The notes below the pieces were generated by a model that had not been told where the DNA came from, did no database searches, and saw only the letters and a list, made by a program, of their open reading frames with translations. The position numbers were made by a program, and so were the translations under genes. From Rhizobium esperanzae (GTDB lineage: Bacteria; Pseudomonadota; Alphaproteobacteria; Rhizobiales; Rhizobiaceae), in assembly GCF_014197615.1 (NCBI RefSeq), contig NZ_JACIFY010000018.1:1-47487 (forward strand): a stretch of 47,487 nt of DNA, given 5' to 3'. Positions 24,217 to 33,653 of the stretch are shown here, piece by piece; position 1 is the stretch's first letter; every line of letters begins with the position of its first letter.

Positions 24217-25536
24217 ATGAGAGTAGATAGCCTCACCACTGCCAGCGGACCAACGATTAGTTGGCGGGCCATAGAATGCTGGGGCGCCGGAATATCCCTG
24301 TTTCTTCAGGCAGGCGCCTTTCTGCCGCTTATCCTTGCCGATGCCGACGGAGCCCTCAGCGAATCCGCCAGATCTATACTGAGAATTCCTTGCCTTCCGG
24401 TGTATTTATTTACAATTATTATTCTGGTGCGAAATTTTTCGCAATTTCTACTGGCAATCAGGCGAAATTTTATTATTCCTCTGATCCTCATCATGCCATT
24501 TCTGTCTACGCTGTGGTCAATCGATCCTACAACAAGCTTGCGGCGTGCAATCGGCCTTTTGTTTTGCCTGCTTCTTTCCTATGTCCTGGCGATACGTTTC
24601 ACGCCAAGGCAGTTGCTGTTCCTGTTATTCGTGACCTTCGGAAGCTGTATCTTCCTCAGCGTGATTATGTCCGTAGTGTCACCAAGCCTCGCCACCATGC
24701 CGGATGGCGCCATGCGAGGCGTCTTCATTCACAAGAACGTCCTGGGCTGGTACGCGTGTTTGATGATCCTGGTGGCGACGGCGGTGCTGATGGACGGGAC
24801 GCTCGGCCTGCGGCGAACCGCGTTCGTCTTGTTGGGCGCGGGTATCATCTGCCTTGCAAGCTCTGGATCGATGACCGCTATCATTGCAACGTCAGCGGCG
24901 TTTTGCCTGATCGGCTTTTATTCCCTCCTGCAAAGAAGCAGCAGCATCGGCCGTGTCGTCGTCGTCCTGCTTTTCGTTCAACTGGCTATCGGCATACTGA
25001 TTTCGCTGCACGAGTTCCTGGTTCCGGCCCTTGAAGCGCTCGGCAAGGACGCGACTTTGACGGGCCGGGTGCCATTGTGGGAGCTGGTTGATCGCGAAAT
25101 ATCCGATCGCTGGATGCTTGGCTATGGTTATCAAGCTTTCTGGACAACTGAGAATCGCGAAGCGACGCAGATATGGTTCAAGTTGGGATGGGCAGCGCCC
25201 CACGCCCACAACGGATACCGCGATATCTTGTTGAGCTTTGGAATCATGGGAATGATCCCATTTGCTCTGATGCTTCTCCACGCAATCCACCAGGGCGCGG
25301 TTCTTCAATGTCATGACCCGCAGTACGGGTGGCTGTGGCTCAATGTCCTTACGATCATGATCCTGGTGATGAATCTGACCGAGAGTTTTTTTCTGGTTCA
25401 GAATGACACTATCTTCATCCTGTTTACGGCAGCCATCATTATGTTTTCACTATATGCGCCCGTCGTTTCGATCAGCCCTTCGCCACCTTGGCAGGCGCCC
25501 TCGCGAGACCTTGCGAACGGGTTGCAGATATCATGA
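24217..25536 (+). CDS. O-antigen ligase/polymerase-like membrane protein (Wzy / ExoQ type)
   Basis: A 439-residue polytopic membrane protein with about 10-12 hydrophobic helices and a large periplasmic loop. It carries the ExoQ/O-antigen ligase motif GVFIHKNVLGWYACL and the periplasmic segment PHAHNGYRDILLSFG (conserved His-Asn). It should polymerise lipid-linked repeat units in the periplasm. I take the ATG at 24217 (MRVDSL); the longer frame from 24121 would add a Cys/Gln-rich tail without a ribosome binding site. The stop codon overlaps the start of the following beta-helix gene (ATGA), so the two proteins are made together. AT-rich codons at the 5' end (about 24360-24500) contrast with the neighbours, typical of membrane proteins or transferred DNA. 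Confidence 0.88.
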   Translation: MRVDSLTTASGPTISWRAIECWGAGISLFLQAGAFLPLILADADGALSESARSILRIPCLPVYLFTIIILVRNFSQFLLAIRRNFIIPLILIMPFLSTLWSIDPTTSLRRAIGLLFCLLLSYVLAIRFTPRQLLFLLFVTFGSCIFLSVIMSVVSPSLATMPDGAMRGVFIHKNVLGWYACLMILVATAVLMDGTLGLRRTAFVLLGAGIICLASSGSMTAIIATSAAFCLIGFYSLLQRSSSIGRVVVVLLFVQLAIGILISLHEFLVPALEALGKDATLTGRVPLWELVDREISDRWMLGYGYQAFWTTENREATQIWFKLGWAAPHAHNGYRDILLSFGIMGMIPFALMLLHAIHQGAVLQCHDPQYGWLWLNVLTIMILVMNLTESFFLVQNDTIFILFTAAIIMFSLYAPVVSISPSPPWQAPSRDLANGLQIS

Positions 25537-27662
25537 GGCGGCGGCGTTTTAGAGTGCTCCTGGGCCTTTTGCCTGTGCTGATCTTTCCGCAGTCCGGCAA
25601 TCCGGCTTCAGCCGGAGCAGAGATAGTTGCGCCGGAGCGCTTTCAGATGCTTGTCAGGGAGGCGACTTGCGCGGAAGCTCCCGCGACCTCGTCAGCCAAG
25701 TTGAATGAGACTTCTTTAAGCGGAGTATTGGACGGCAGCGCCGAACCGCGGACAATATTTTACGTTTCTCCGGAGGGCAAAGACAGTTGGAGCGGCCTCC
25801 TTCCGACTGCAAATCAGCAGGTGGGCGACGGCCCTTTCGCCAGCATTGAAAGAGCGCGTGATGCTGCCCGTGCGAAGGGCGGCGCCAACACCATCGCGCT
25901 TGGTAAAGGCGACTACTACCTTACTCAGCCAATTGTCTTCGACTCCCGCGATGCGGGGCTGATCCTCACGGCAAGATGCAATGAAACGCCGATTTTGCAT
26001 GGGGGGCTACGCGCAGGCAACTGGGTGCAGCAGGCCGATGGTCGCTGGACGGCACCGCTGAAATTGCCGCCGGGTGAAGGCGTCGGCGACCTTTTCGTCA
26101 ATGGGATACGCCAAACTCCGGCTCGATTTCCCAACGCTCCTGCAGATGGCGATCCCCGCAAGGGATGGTTGTTTGCCGCGAAGTGCAATCCCGCCATCGA
26201 CATGGGCAAAGGAAACACGAGCTTTTGTTTCCATGCCGGCGACCTTCCGGCAGTGGATGATACAAGTAGACTGATCGTGGACATCGTTGGCGGGTTTCAA
26301 CCCGGAAGCCAGTGGGGCAATGACACGCTACCAGTCGTATCCATCGATAGCGCAAGCCGGACCGTTACTACGAAAGGCACAGACTATTTCTTTACCGCAG
26401 AAGGAAGCCGCTATTTCCTGACCGGAGCCAAGGCCCTGCTCGATGCGCCCGGAGAGTGGTGGTACGACCTTGCAGCGGGCCAGCTTTATTACATCCCTGT
26501 CGATCAGGCGTTATCCGATTCCGTCGCTGTGGCCGGCATTCTGCCAACATTCTTCAAGTTGGACGGAGCCAATGGGATGGTTATTTCAGCGCTCGAGTTG
26601 AGAGATGGAGCGCCTGAAGGCAGCGGCAAGTTCGATACGGAAACCAGGGGATTTGGCGCCATACGGATCGAACACGCGGATGGCGTCAAGATCCTCGGCA
26701 ACAGCATCGAAAATGTCGGCGTCGGGGTCCATGTGACGGAGAGCAAGGATGCGCTGATCGCCGCCAATGTGATTGCGGATGTGGCTGGCAACGGGATTTA
26801 CGTCGGCACGAACTATGGCACGTTCCTGAAGTCGAACGGCGCCAGGATCCTTTCAAACCATATGCATGATATCGGAAAGGTTTACATTGAAACCGCCGGA
26901 ATATGGTTCCAGGCGGCCGACAATGTCAGGATTGCCGACAACCTGATCGAAAACACAGCGCAGTTCGGAATCGCCGGCGGCTCGCTGTGGGGTTCCAACG
27001 ACGCCGTCTATAACGCCGTCATCGAGCACAACGTAGTCCATAACGCCAATCAGCAGACGGCAGACGGCGGTGCCATCAAGATGATGGGCGAGCAGGGCGA
27101 CCCTCTCAACAGCACCATCCGCTCCAATCTCGTGACCGGGACCGGTCATCTGATGAACAGGGCGGATGGGACGTTCTGGCCTCCGGGATATGAGAATACC
27201 AGCGAATGGCCATCTCCTATCAGCTGGGCGATCTATACGGACGGGAAGGCAAGCGGGGTGCGTATCGAGGGAAATACGCTCTCGGGCAATGTCACGGCGA
27301 TCGGTATCAACGGCGGCTGGAGCAATCTGGTGACGGGAAACGTCATCACCCATGGTTCGGGCGCGGCTTTTCGCGTTGATGACGGCACCGGCAGGGGTTG
27401 GCGTCCGCCATGGGCACGCCCTAATCGTATCGAGGAGAATGTCGTATCGGTTGACAGTGACAGCGGCCCTGTCGCCTATGTCAACGCTCCTGACCACGGG
27501 CCTGGTTACGCACAGTTCGCACGCAACCGCTACAGCGGCAACTTGAACAACCAGAGCTTCCGATTAGACCCGGGGATCATGCCTTCGGGAGAATTTGGCG
27601 GTCTGAGGGATCTTCAGAAGGCCGGGGTGGATACCGGAAGCGTAATCGCTCCGTCCGAGTAG
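25533..27662 (+). CDS. Secreted right-handed beta-helix protein
   Basis: A 709-residue protein with an N-terminal signal peptide (MRRRRFRVLLGLLPVLIF..., cleavage near residue 30). Residues about 80-135 (FYVSPEGKDSWSG... PFASIERARDAAR) are the opening typical of pectate-lyase-like beta-helix proteins. Parallel beta-helix coils follow over about 370-640, with repeats such as DGVKILGNSIENVGVGV and NVRIADNLIENTAQFG. Such folds occur in polysaccharide lyases, epimerases (AlgG type) and depolymerases. Translational coupling to the polymerase gene suggests it acts on the same polymer in the periplasm or outside the cell. The catalytic residues cannot be identified. I prefer the ATG at 25533 over 25488 because of the overlap and the signal peptide. 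Confidence 0.85.
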   Translation: MRRRRFRVLLGLLPVLIFPQSGNPASAGAEIVAPERFQMLVREATCAEAPATSSAKLNETSLSGVLDGSAEPRTIFYVSPEGKDSWSGLLPTANQQVGDGPFASIERARDAARAKGGANTIALGKGDYYLTQPIVFDSRDAGLILTARCNETPILHGGLRAGNWVQQADGRWTAPLKLPPGEGVGDLFVNGIRQTPARFPNAPADGDPRKGWLFAAKCNPAIDMGKGNTSFCFHAGDLPAVDDTSRLIVDIVGGFQPGSQWGNDTLPVVSIDSASRTVTTKGTDYFFTAEGSRYFLTGAKALLDAPGEWWYDLAAGQLYYIPVDQALSDSVAVAGILPTFFKLDGANGMVISALELRDGAPEGSGKFDTETRGFGAIRIEHADGVKILGNSIENVGVGVHVTESKDALIAANVIADVAGNGIYVGTNYGTFLKSNGARILSNHMHDIGKVYIETAGIWFQAADNVRIADNLIENTAQFGIAGGSLWGSNDAVYNAVIEHNVVHNANQQTADGGAIKMMGEQGDPLNSTIRSNLVTGTGHLMNRADGTFWPPGYENTSEWPSPISWAIYTDGKASGVRIEGNTLSGNVTAIGINGGWSNLVTGNVITHGSGAAFRVDDGTGRGWRPPWARPNRIEENVVSVDSDSGPVAYVNAPDHGPGYAQFARNRYSGNLNNQSFRLDPGIMPSGEFGGLRDLQKAGVDTGSVIAPSE

Positions 27663-28127
27663 CAAAAGCCGCCGCGACGAGCAGGGTTCTCTGCCGATAA
27701 AGTCTGCAGCCATGGCGAGTTTTACAGCCTTCAGTCATGCGTACACGCGCAGCCGATAGCCGCTGCTGGCGCGATCGATCGCGTCAAGGTGAACGCCTTT
27801 TGAGCGTCGGATCTGGCGACGTCTGCGGCGGCAGACAGGGCATAACGCTAGAATATGCCGCAGCCTTCATCTCTCCTCGGCGGTCGTGCTCAAACCTCAC
27901 CCGCCACGTTCGCGCGAAAGCGAATATCATCCGCAACTCGGGGATGGTTAAAACCGCTGTTCCGCGGCAGCGGCCATCAAAAGGAGCAACGTGGAAGGCT
28001 GCGGGGTACATAGACTTACTTCGAATATTGTATGTCATCCCAGCGTAAGACGTAAATACGAAGTCTCGTCTACGTCCAATAGCTGGAGCCGCAAGTATGG
28101 AGGCAACCGGCCTGCCGGGATATTCTG
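27663..28127. other. Intergenic region before the GT26 gene
   Basis: 465 bases without a supported gene. CGTAAGACG (28044-28052) and CGTCTACG (28067-28074) form an imperfect inverted repeat about 55-80 bases before the start codon, a possible regulator site; GTAAGACGT is also found upstream of the LuxR-type gene. The overlapping ORF at 27737-28048 lacks a ribosome binding site and any recognisable sequence. Confidence 0.4.
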
Positions 28128-29015
28128 ATGACAGTTTCGGTCGCGAAAGCGCAGGTCATGAGAGAACAACCAGCAGACAGCAGCCAAATTTCAGCTCTTC
28201 ATCCAAAGGGCTCCTTGAAATGGACGAATGTTCTTGGAGTTCGCATCTCGGCAGTCAATCTCAAAAGCGCGACCGGATTTATTCAAAAAGCCATCGAAGA
28301 CGGCAGGAAGGAATATGTGTGCGTTCGTGACGCGCACGGCGTCGTTCGTTGTCAAGACGATCCCGAGCTCCGGTCGATCCATAACCGTGCGTTCCTCGTG
28401 ACCCCCGATGGCATGCCGCTGGTATGGGCACTGAAGCATGCGGGTCATGTGGACAGCGACAGGGTCTATGGACCGGATCTCATGTTGTCCGTTTTCGATG
28501 CCGGCAGCTCCAGGGGCTTGCGCCACTTCCTTTATGGCGCAACGGCCGAAACGCTCGAACAGCTGCAGGCGCGCCTTCTGGCAAAATTTCCGCATGCACG
28601 GATCGTCGGCTCCTACGCGCCGCCCTTTCGCAGCCTGTCGACGCCTGAGGAAACGGATATTGCCGCGATGCTCAATCGGTCGGGTGCCGATATCATCTGG
28701 GTCGGGCTGAGCAGCCCCAAACAGGAACTCTGGATGGCGCGGATGCGCGATCGTCTGGACGCGTCGATGCTCATCGGCGTCGGAGCCGCATTCGATTTCC
28801 ACGCCGGCCTCAAGCGGCAGGCTCCAAGGATCATTCAAAGAAGCGGCTTCGAATGGGCGTTCCGTCTTCTATGCGAGCCGCGACGGCTGTGGCGGCGCTA
28901 TGCGCTCGTCGTGCCGACCTTCATCTCACTGACAGCGATCCAGAAACTGGGACTTCGGAAGTTTCCGATCGAAGACGCCGTTTCCGGATCGGGTGCGTCG
29001 GGACAAATGCAGTAA
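28128..29015 (+). CDS. WecG/TagA/CpsF-family glycosyltransferase (GT26)
   Basis: A 295-residue protein with all family landmarks: LGVRISAVNL near residue 35, RAFLVTPDGMPLVWAL, SDRVYGPDLM, IIWVGLSSPKQELWM, LIGVGAAFDFHAG and the final RSGFEWAFRLLCEPRRLWRRY. GT26 enzymes transfer N-acetylmannosaminuronic acid, N-acetylmannosamine or similar sugars to a polyprenyl-diphosphate-linked first sugar on the cytoplasmic side. It is followed after 15 bases by the initiating transferase gene, so the pair may carry out the first two steps of repeat-unit assembly. The last third is basic and amphipathic, suiting membrane attachment. Confidence 0.9.
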   Translation: MTVSVAKAQVMREQPADSSQISALHPKGSLKWTNVLGVRISAVNLKSATGFIQKAIEDGRKEYVCVRDAHGVVRCQDDPELRSIHNRAFLVTPDGMPLVWALKHAGHVDSDRVYGPDLMLSVFDAGSSRGLRHFLYGATAETLEQLQARLLAKFPHARIVGSYAPPFRSLSTPEETDIAAMLNRSGADIIWVGLSSPKQELWMARMRDRLDASMLIGVGAAFDFHAGLKRQAPRIIQRSGFEWAFRLLCEPRRLWRRYALVVPTFISLTAIQKLGLRKFPIEDAVSGSGASGQMQ

Positions 29016-29030
29016 AGGAGTCGAAGCATC

Positions 29031-30524
29031 ATGTTCTCATTTGCGCCGTCTACGATGACACCGGGTCCGTCGAAGGCATCCACGTCAAACGACGTGACGG
29101 CGCGAGCGATTCCGGCAGGTTCCGTGCCGCCCATAGCAGCCAAGACCGCCGAAACCTTTATACGGGCAGGGCTGAACAGGCCCGCCGCACTGGGGCGCCA
29201 ATTTCCTCGGCTTGCGACCTCGTGCTTCCTGGTCGCCGGCGATATTGCAAGTTATCTGATTGCCTATTTTATCCTCCTGTCTTTCCTTCCCGATGGTTGG
29301 GAGGGCATGCTCATAGAGCGTGCGTTCACGATCGCAGCCCTGGCAGCGATCATTCTTTACGCATCGGCCGGCCTCTATCCTGGATATCGGCTGCATGACC
29401 ATGAACATCTGCGGCGGCGCACCATCGCTGCCGTCAAGGTGGCCGTCCTGGCGGCATTCGCAGCATTTATCCTGCCCGAAGGGGGAGGATTGCTGCTTGC
29501 CACTATCGGGTTCCTCGGTCTCGCGCTGATTGTACAGCCCCTTGTGCATTGGCTTGCACGAAGCCTGTGCCGGAGACTGGGGTTCTGGGGGGAGCGCGCG
29601 GTTGTCATAGGGGGGAGGAACCTTGCTCCCGCGCTCGTGGCACATTTCAAGGACCATTGGCAGTATGGCATCAGGCCGGAGCCCTTTTCCCCCGATAGTT
29701 TGGAAGCATTGCCGGATGGCGGGCCATTCATTGCCGTGATTGCCGGCGATACAGGCTCGTTTGCACCCGACCTGGCAGCGATGCGTCGGAAGTTCACCGA
29801 AGTCATTCTGCTGTCCGACACGCCGAGCCTTAAGGTCAGCGGATTGCGACCTGCCGATGTCGGCGGAGAGATCGGTATTCGCCTCGCCGCCGGTCGCAGT
29901 TCGGTCAACTCGGAACTGGTTCGCCGGATCCTCAATCTCGCAATCGCCATCCCTGCAACGATCGTGGTCGCGCCGTTTATCGCGATAGCAGCAGCTGCAA
30001 TCTATGCCATCGATCCAGGCCCCGTCTTCTTCCGGCAAGCCAGGGAAGGGCTGTCCGGCAAGCCGGTGCGTGTCCTGAAACTGAGAACCATGTACCAAGA
30101 TGCAGAACAGCGCCTTGAAGCACTCTTCCGAGACAACCCTGCCATGCGTGCGGAGTGGTTGAGCCACTTCAAGCTCAAGGAAGATCCACGCATCCTTCCA
30201 ATCGTAGGACATATGCTGCGCTCTTCGAGCATCGACGAGCTCCCGCAACTGGTGAATATCATTGCAGGGGAGATGGACTTCGTCGGACCACGACCGTTTC
30301 CGGAATATCACCTTTCGGCGATGGATAGCGAATTTCGTGACAAGCGGCGTTCGGTCACACCGGGGCTGACGGGTCTCTGGCAGATATCTGAAAGAAGCAA
30401 TGCTGATATCGAGCTGCAACAGCAACTCGACGAGTTCTACATCGACAACCGGTCCCTGTGGTTCGACCTGCACATCATTCTCAGCACAATTCCTGCGGTC
30501 TTAAAGGGCAAGGGAGCCTGCTGA
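29031..30524 (+). CDS. Polyprenyl glycosylphosphotransferase initiating repeat-unit synthesis (WbaP / ExoY-like)
   Basis: A 497-residue polyisoprenyl-phosphate hexose-1-phosphate transferase. Four N-terminal hydrophobic helices lie between about 60 and 185. A cytosolic CoA-binding-like domain follows, then the membrane re-entrant helix (LNLAIAIPATIVVAPFIAIA) and the catalytic domain with DPGPVFFRQAREG, VLKLRTM, RSSSIDELPQL (catalytic Asp-Glu pair) and DFVGPRPFPEYH. It transfers a sugar-1-phosphate from UDP-sugar to undecaprenyl phosphate, starting each repeat. AAGGAG lies before the ATG. The operon continues with UDP-xylose synthase. Confidence 0.92.
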   Translation: MFSFAPSTMTPGPSKASTSNDVTARAIPAGSVPPIAAKTAETFIRAGLNRPAALGRQFPRLATSCFLVAGDIASYLIAYFILLSFLPDGWEGMLIERAFTIAALAAIILYASAGLYPGYRLHDHEHLRRRTIAAVKVAVLAAFAAFILPEGGGLLLATIGFLGLALIVQPLVHWLARSLCRRLGFWGERAVVIGGRNLAPALVAHFKDHWQYGIRPEPFSPDSLEALPDGGPFIAVIAGDTGSFAPDLAAMRRKFTEVILLSDTPSLKVSGLRPADVGGEIGIRLAAGRSSVNSELVRRILNLAIAIPATIVVAPFIAIAAAAIYAIDPGPVFFRQAREGLSGKPVRVLKLRTMYQDAEQRLEALFRDNPAMRAEWLSHFKLKEDPRILPIVGHMLRSSSIDELPQLVNIIAGEMDFVGPRPFPEYHLSAMDSEFRDKRRSVTPGLTGLWQISERSNADIELQQQLDEFYIDNRSLWFDLHIILSTIPAVLKGKGAC

Positions 30525-30569
30525 CCATCCTCGCTTCCATTTGGCAATCATCAACAACGGAGCACACCA

Positions 30570-31613
30570 ATGCACGGACAAAAGCGGATTATGGTAACCG
30601 GCGGCACCGGATTTCTGGGATCATTCTTGTGCGAAAGACTTTTACGAGAGGGCAATGACGTCCTTTGCGTCGACAATTACTACACCGGTTTGCGCGACAA
30701 TGTGCTGCATCTTCTTGACGACCCTCGCTTTGAGATGCTCCGCCATGACATTACCTTCCCGCTCTATGTGGAGGTCGACGAGATCTACAACCTCGCCTGT
30801 CCCGCATCGCCGGTCCACTATCAGCACGACCCGGTGCAGACCGTGAAGACCAATGTGCACGGGGCCATCAATATGCTCGGCCTGGCCAAACGCACCAAGG
30901 CGAAGATCTTTCAGGCATCCACGAGCGAAGTATATGGCGATCCGGCAGTCCACCCTCAACCCGAGGAGTATCGAGGCAGCGTTAATCCGATAGGCCCGCG
31001 GGCATGCTATGACGAAGGCAAGCGCTGCGCCGAGACGCTGTTCTTCGACTATCATCGTCAATATGGCGTGGAAATTCGGGTGGCGCGGATCTTCAATACC
31101 TACGGGCCGCGAATGCAGACCAATGACGGCCGCGTCGTCTCCAATTTCATTGTCCAGGCACTTCAGAACGAACCGATCACCATTTTCGGCGACGGCAAGC
31201 AAACACGGTCATTTTGCTACGTGGATGACCTGATCGACGGCTTTATCCGCTTGATGGCGGCGCCAGCCGGCGTGACAGGCCCCATCAATCTCGGCAATCC
31301 CGGAGAATTCCAGGTCCGTGAATTGGCGGAAATGGTGGTCGAAATGACGGGATCGAAGTCCGACATCGTCTTCAAGGCACTACCGATCGACGACCCGACA
31401 CAGCGCAAGCCCGATATCAGCCGCGCAACGCAGCAACTGGGCTGGCAGCCGAAGGTAAACCTTCGGGAGGGGCTTGAGAAAACGATCGCCTATTTCGAGT
31501 GGAAGCTTTCCGGCGGAGTAAAGAACAAGTTCGGCGTCCGCAGCCCGTCCGAAGCTTATCGGCATCTGGCGGCTGCGAGCGTCGGACTCACTGCTCCGGA
31601 AGCCGCTCGATAG
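30570..31613 (+). CDS. UDP-glucuronate decarboxylase (UDP-xylose synthase)
   Basis: A 347-residue SDR enzyme with the UXS signature: MVTGGTGFLGSFLCE (NAD site, about 8-22), NLACPASPVHYQ (about 74-85), STSEVYGDP, then IGPRACYDEGKRCAE in which Tyr-x3-Lys is catalytic, and RIFNTYGPRM. It converts UDP-glucuronic acid to UDP-xylose via oxidation, decarboxylation and reduction with bound NAD+. This points to xylose, or a sugar derived from its keto intermediate, in the exopolysaccharide. GGAG lies 10 bases upstream of the ATG. It is 45 bases after the initiating transferase and 4 bases before the next gene. Confidence 0.92.
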   Translation: MHGQKRIMVTGGTGFLGSFLCERLLREGNDVLCVDNYYTGLRDNVLHLLDDPRFEMLRHDITFPLYVEVDEIYNLACPASPVHYQHDPVQTVKTNVHGAINMLGLAKRTKAKIFQASTSEVYGDPAVHPQPEEYRGSVNPIGPRACYDEGKRCAETLFFDYHRQYGVEIRVARIFNTYGPRMQTNDGRVVSNFIVQALQNEPITIFGDGKQTRSFCYVDDLIDGFIRLMAAPAGVTGPINLGNPGEFQVRELAEMVVEMTGSKSDIVFKALPIDDPTQRKPDISRATQQLGWQPKVNLREGLEKTIAYFEWKLSGGVKNKFGVRSPSEAYRHLAAASVGLTAPEAAR

Positions 31614-31617
31614 AGAC

Positions 31618-33444
31618 ATGAATAGCAACGTTCACCATCGAAAACCGCGACTCGTTTTTTTTCAATGGGACCATCAGCCCAATGCGAACGCGGCCGGTTA
31701 CCTGCTGCTGCACATGCAGCAGCAGGCCAAATGCCTCGCAACACATTTCGATGTCGTCATCATTAACCGCGACTGCGATTATGCTGAGATATGCGACAGA
31801 TACGAGCCGGATCTGACGTTGTTTGAAAGCGGTTATCGCTCGCATGGCTCACGTCGGATAAAAATCACCAATACCAACACCCATGTCGCCGTCCCGAAGC
31901 TTGGCCTTCATAACGCCGATGCGTGGTGCGATCGACGCGCCGGCTTCCTCTCGGATATGGAGCAATGGGGCATTGAGGCATATTTCGCGATCGCCACGAT
32001 GGCTCCGGAATATATGCCGGCGGTGAAGGAGAACCTGTTCGTCTGGCCCAATTTCATCGATCCGGAAGTCTACCGCGACTATGGACAGCAAAAGGTCGTC
32101 CCGGTCACGCTTACCGGCCAGGTCTATGGTCTTTATCCCTGGCGACAGACGGTCTTTCCGATGATCCGCGACCGTTACCCCTGCCTGGTCTCCCCGCAAC
32201 ACGCCTATGAGAGCAAGCTGGCCTCTCAGTTCCTGTCTGGAGAGGCCTATGCGCGCGCGCTCAACGCAAGCCTCGTCGTTCCCACCTGCGGCACGATGGG
32301 CGGCGAGGTCGTACGCAAGCACTTCGAAATTCCCGGGGCGAAAGCCTGTCTGGTGACGGAACGTACGGCAGCCGTGGAGGCCGCCGGCTTTGTCGATATG
32401 GAGAACTGCGTCTTTGTTGACGGCCACAACGTGGTCGAGCGACTGGATTACCTTTTTGCCCATCCCGACGAACTACAGCGGATCACGACAGCCGGTTACA
32501 GTTTGATCCATTCGCGTCATACGCTGCACCACAGACCGCAAATATATCAGTGGTTCACGCTGAACAAAGGCTTGCAGTTCGGCGAAAAGATCATCCAATC
32601 CGGCCCCTTCGGCGATCTGGTAAAGGTAAAGCGGGTTGCAAAGCACGAGAGCGTCCATGTCGTGGGGGAAGCGAGTGATCGCGCGCTCCTGAAGCAGGGC
32701 GACCTGCTTCTCGAGCAAGGCAAGGTGGTGGAGGCGAAGCACTGTTACGCACGCTGCCTGGACTATGTGTCCTACCTGCCCGAAGCTAAATTCCGCCTTG
32801 CCATCTGTGCATTGCAGGAGGGCGATGCCGATCGCTCCTATGACCTTCTGGTGGACCTGGTCAAGGTGACCATGATCGAATACGGGGCGGTTGATCCGGA
32901 TCCGGTCGAGTGGGCGTATTTCTTGCTCGCTTTGATCTGCAAAGGCAAACTTGAGCGGGCGCGGAGGCTGCAGGATTTTTATCCATCCTTATCTCACGAC
33001 GAATTCAGGCGGGCGCGCCTCGTCATCGCGCAACTCGGTCGCTCGGGTGGGGTCGTCCCGGGACGGTATGGCAGGGATCGAAAAAGCATTCACCAGCTTC
33101 CCGCCCGAAGCGATTCCGAATGGCTCGTATGGTTCGCCAATATCCTTGAACAGTGCCGGCAGCCGGATCTGGCAAATCTTCTTGGTCACGCTCCTATTGG
33201 CGGAAGCGGGACGAGCGAGAAAACAGCCGCGCCATACTTCAAGCGTGATGCTGGCTGGCGCCTGCGATTATATTCAGGCGTCGATGGCCTGATGGTGAAA
33301 CTGCGCCTGAATAGTTTGCGCCCGAATGTACCGCCGCTGCCGGAGTTCCGATATCTCCGGAACCTGGTGCGGGCGTTCGTCCCCGAGTCGCAAAGAGGCG
33401 CGTTGCGCAGGATCCGAACGGCGCTTCTGGGGCCTCCTGTGTAA
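31618..33444 (+). CDS. Glycosyltransferase-like protein with C-terminal TPR-like region
   Basis: A 608-residue cytosolic protein. Residues about 1-345 look like a GT-B enzyme: an N-terminal LVFFQWDHQPNANAAGYL start, a central FVWPNFIDPEVYRDYG, and a C-terminal half VVPTCGTMGGEVVRKHFEIPG followed by ACLVTERTAAVEAAGF and a DELQRITTAGYSLIHSRHT end like the glycosyl-transferase 1_2 family. Residues about 355-480 are helical and TPR-like (ALLKQGDLLLEQGKVVEAKHCYARCL). The basic tail ends the protein. It probably adds a sugar late in repeat assembly or modifies the polymer; no donor can be named. Last gene of the plus-strand block, followed by a terminator hairpin. Confidence 0.75.
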   Translation: MNSNVHHRKPRLVFFQWDHQPNANAAGYLLLHMQQQAKCLATHFDVVIINRDCDYAEICDRYEPDLTLFESGYRSHGSRRIKITNTNTHVAVPKLGLHNADAWCDRRAGFLSDMEQWGIEAYFAIATMAPEYMPAVKENLFVWPNFIDPEVYRDYGQQKVVPVTLTGQVYGLYPWRQTVFPMIRDRYPCLVSPQHAYESKLASQFLSGEAYARALNASLVVPTCGTMGGEVVRKHFEIPGAKACLVTERTAAVEAAGFVDMENCVFVDGHNVVERLDYLFAHPDELQRITTAGYSLIHSRHTLHHRPQIYQWFTLNKGLQFGEKIIQSGPFGDLVKVKRVAKHESVHVVGEASDRALLKQGDLLLEQGKVVEAKHCYARCLDYVSYLPEAKFRLAICALQEGDADRSYDLLVDLVKVTMIEYGAVDPDPVEWAYFLLALICKGKLERARRLQDFYPSLSHDEFRRARLVIAQLGRSGGVVPGRYGRDRKSIHQLPARSDSEWLVWFANILEQCRQPDLANLLGHAPIGGSGTSEKTAAPYFKRDAGWRLRLYSGVDGLMVKLRLNSLRPNVPPLPEFRYLRNLVRAFVPESQRGALRRIRTALLGPPV

Positions 33445-33562
33445 CCAGCAGCAAGGGCTCGGGGCATAAGTGCGCAGCCTCACCTGGAGAGGCGCGCATA
33501 GCAAGCTCCCTGGGTGAGGCTGAAGATAGGTCACGAGGTCTCGATGCCCGTCGCGTGACTGA

Positions 33563-33599
33563 CTCGGTGGCGCATTTGCCGTGCGCCACCGAGGATTTT
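33563..33599 (+). terminator. Hairpin terminator between the convergent operon and the LuxR-type gene
   Basis: CTCGGTGGCGCA (33563-33574) pairs over 12 bp with TGCGCCACCGAG (33582-33593), followed by GATTTT. It closes the plus-strand block ending at 33444. It is GC-rich and could also work for the convergent minus-strand regulator gene, which stops at 33654, about 60 bases away. Confidence 0.65.
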
Positions 33600-33653
33600 A
33601 GCGCAGAATGTGTTCGTGACTGAAGTAATGAACCGCTGCCAGCAACAGCATCG

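Noticed and set aside
29085..30473. A 462-codon ORF on the minus strand
   Set aside because: It is antisense to the initiating transferase gene and has Cys/His/Gln-rich shadow composition.
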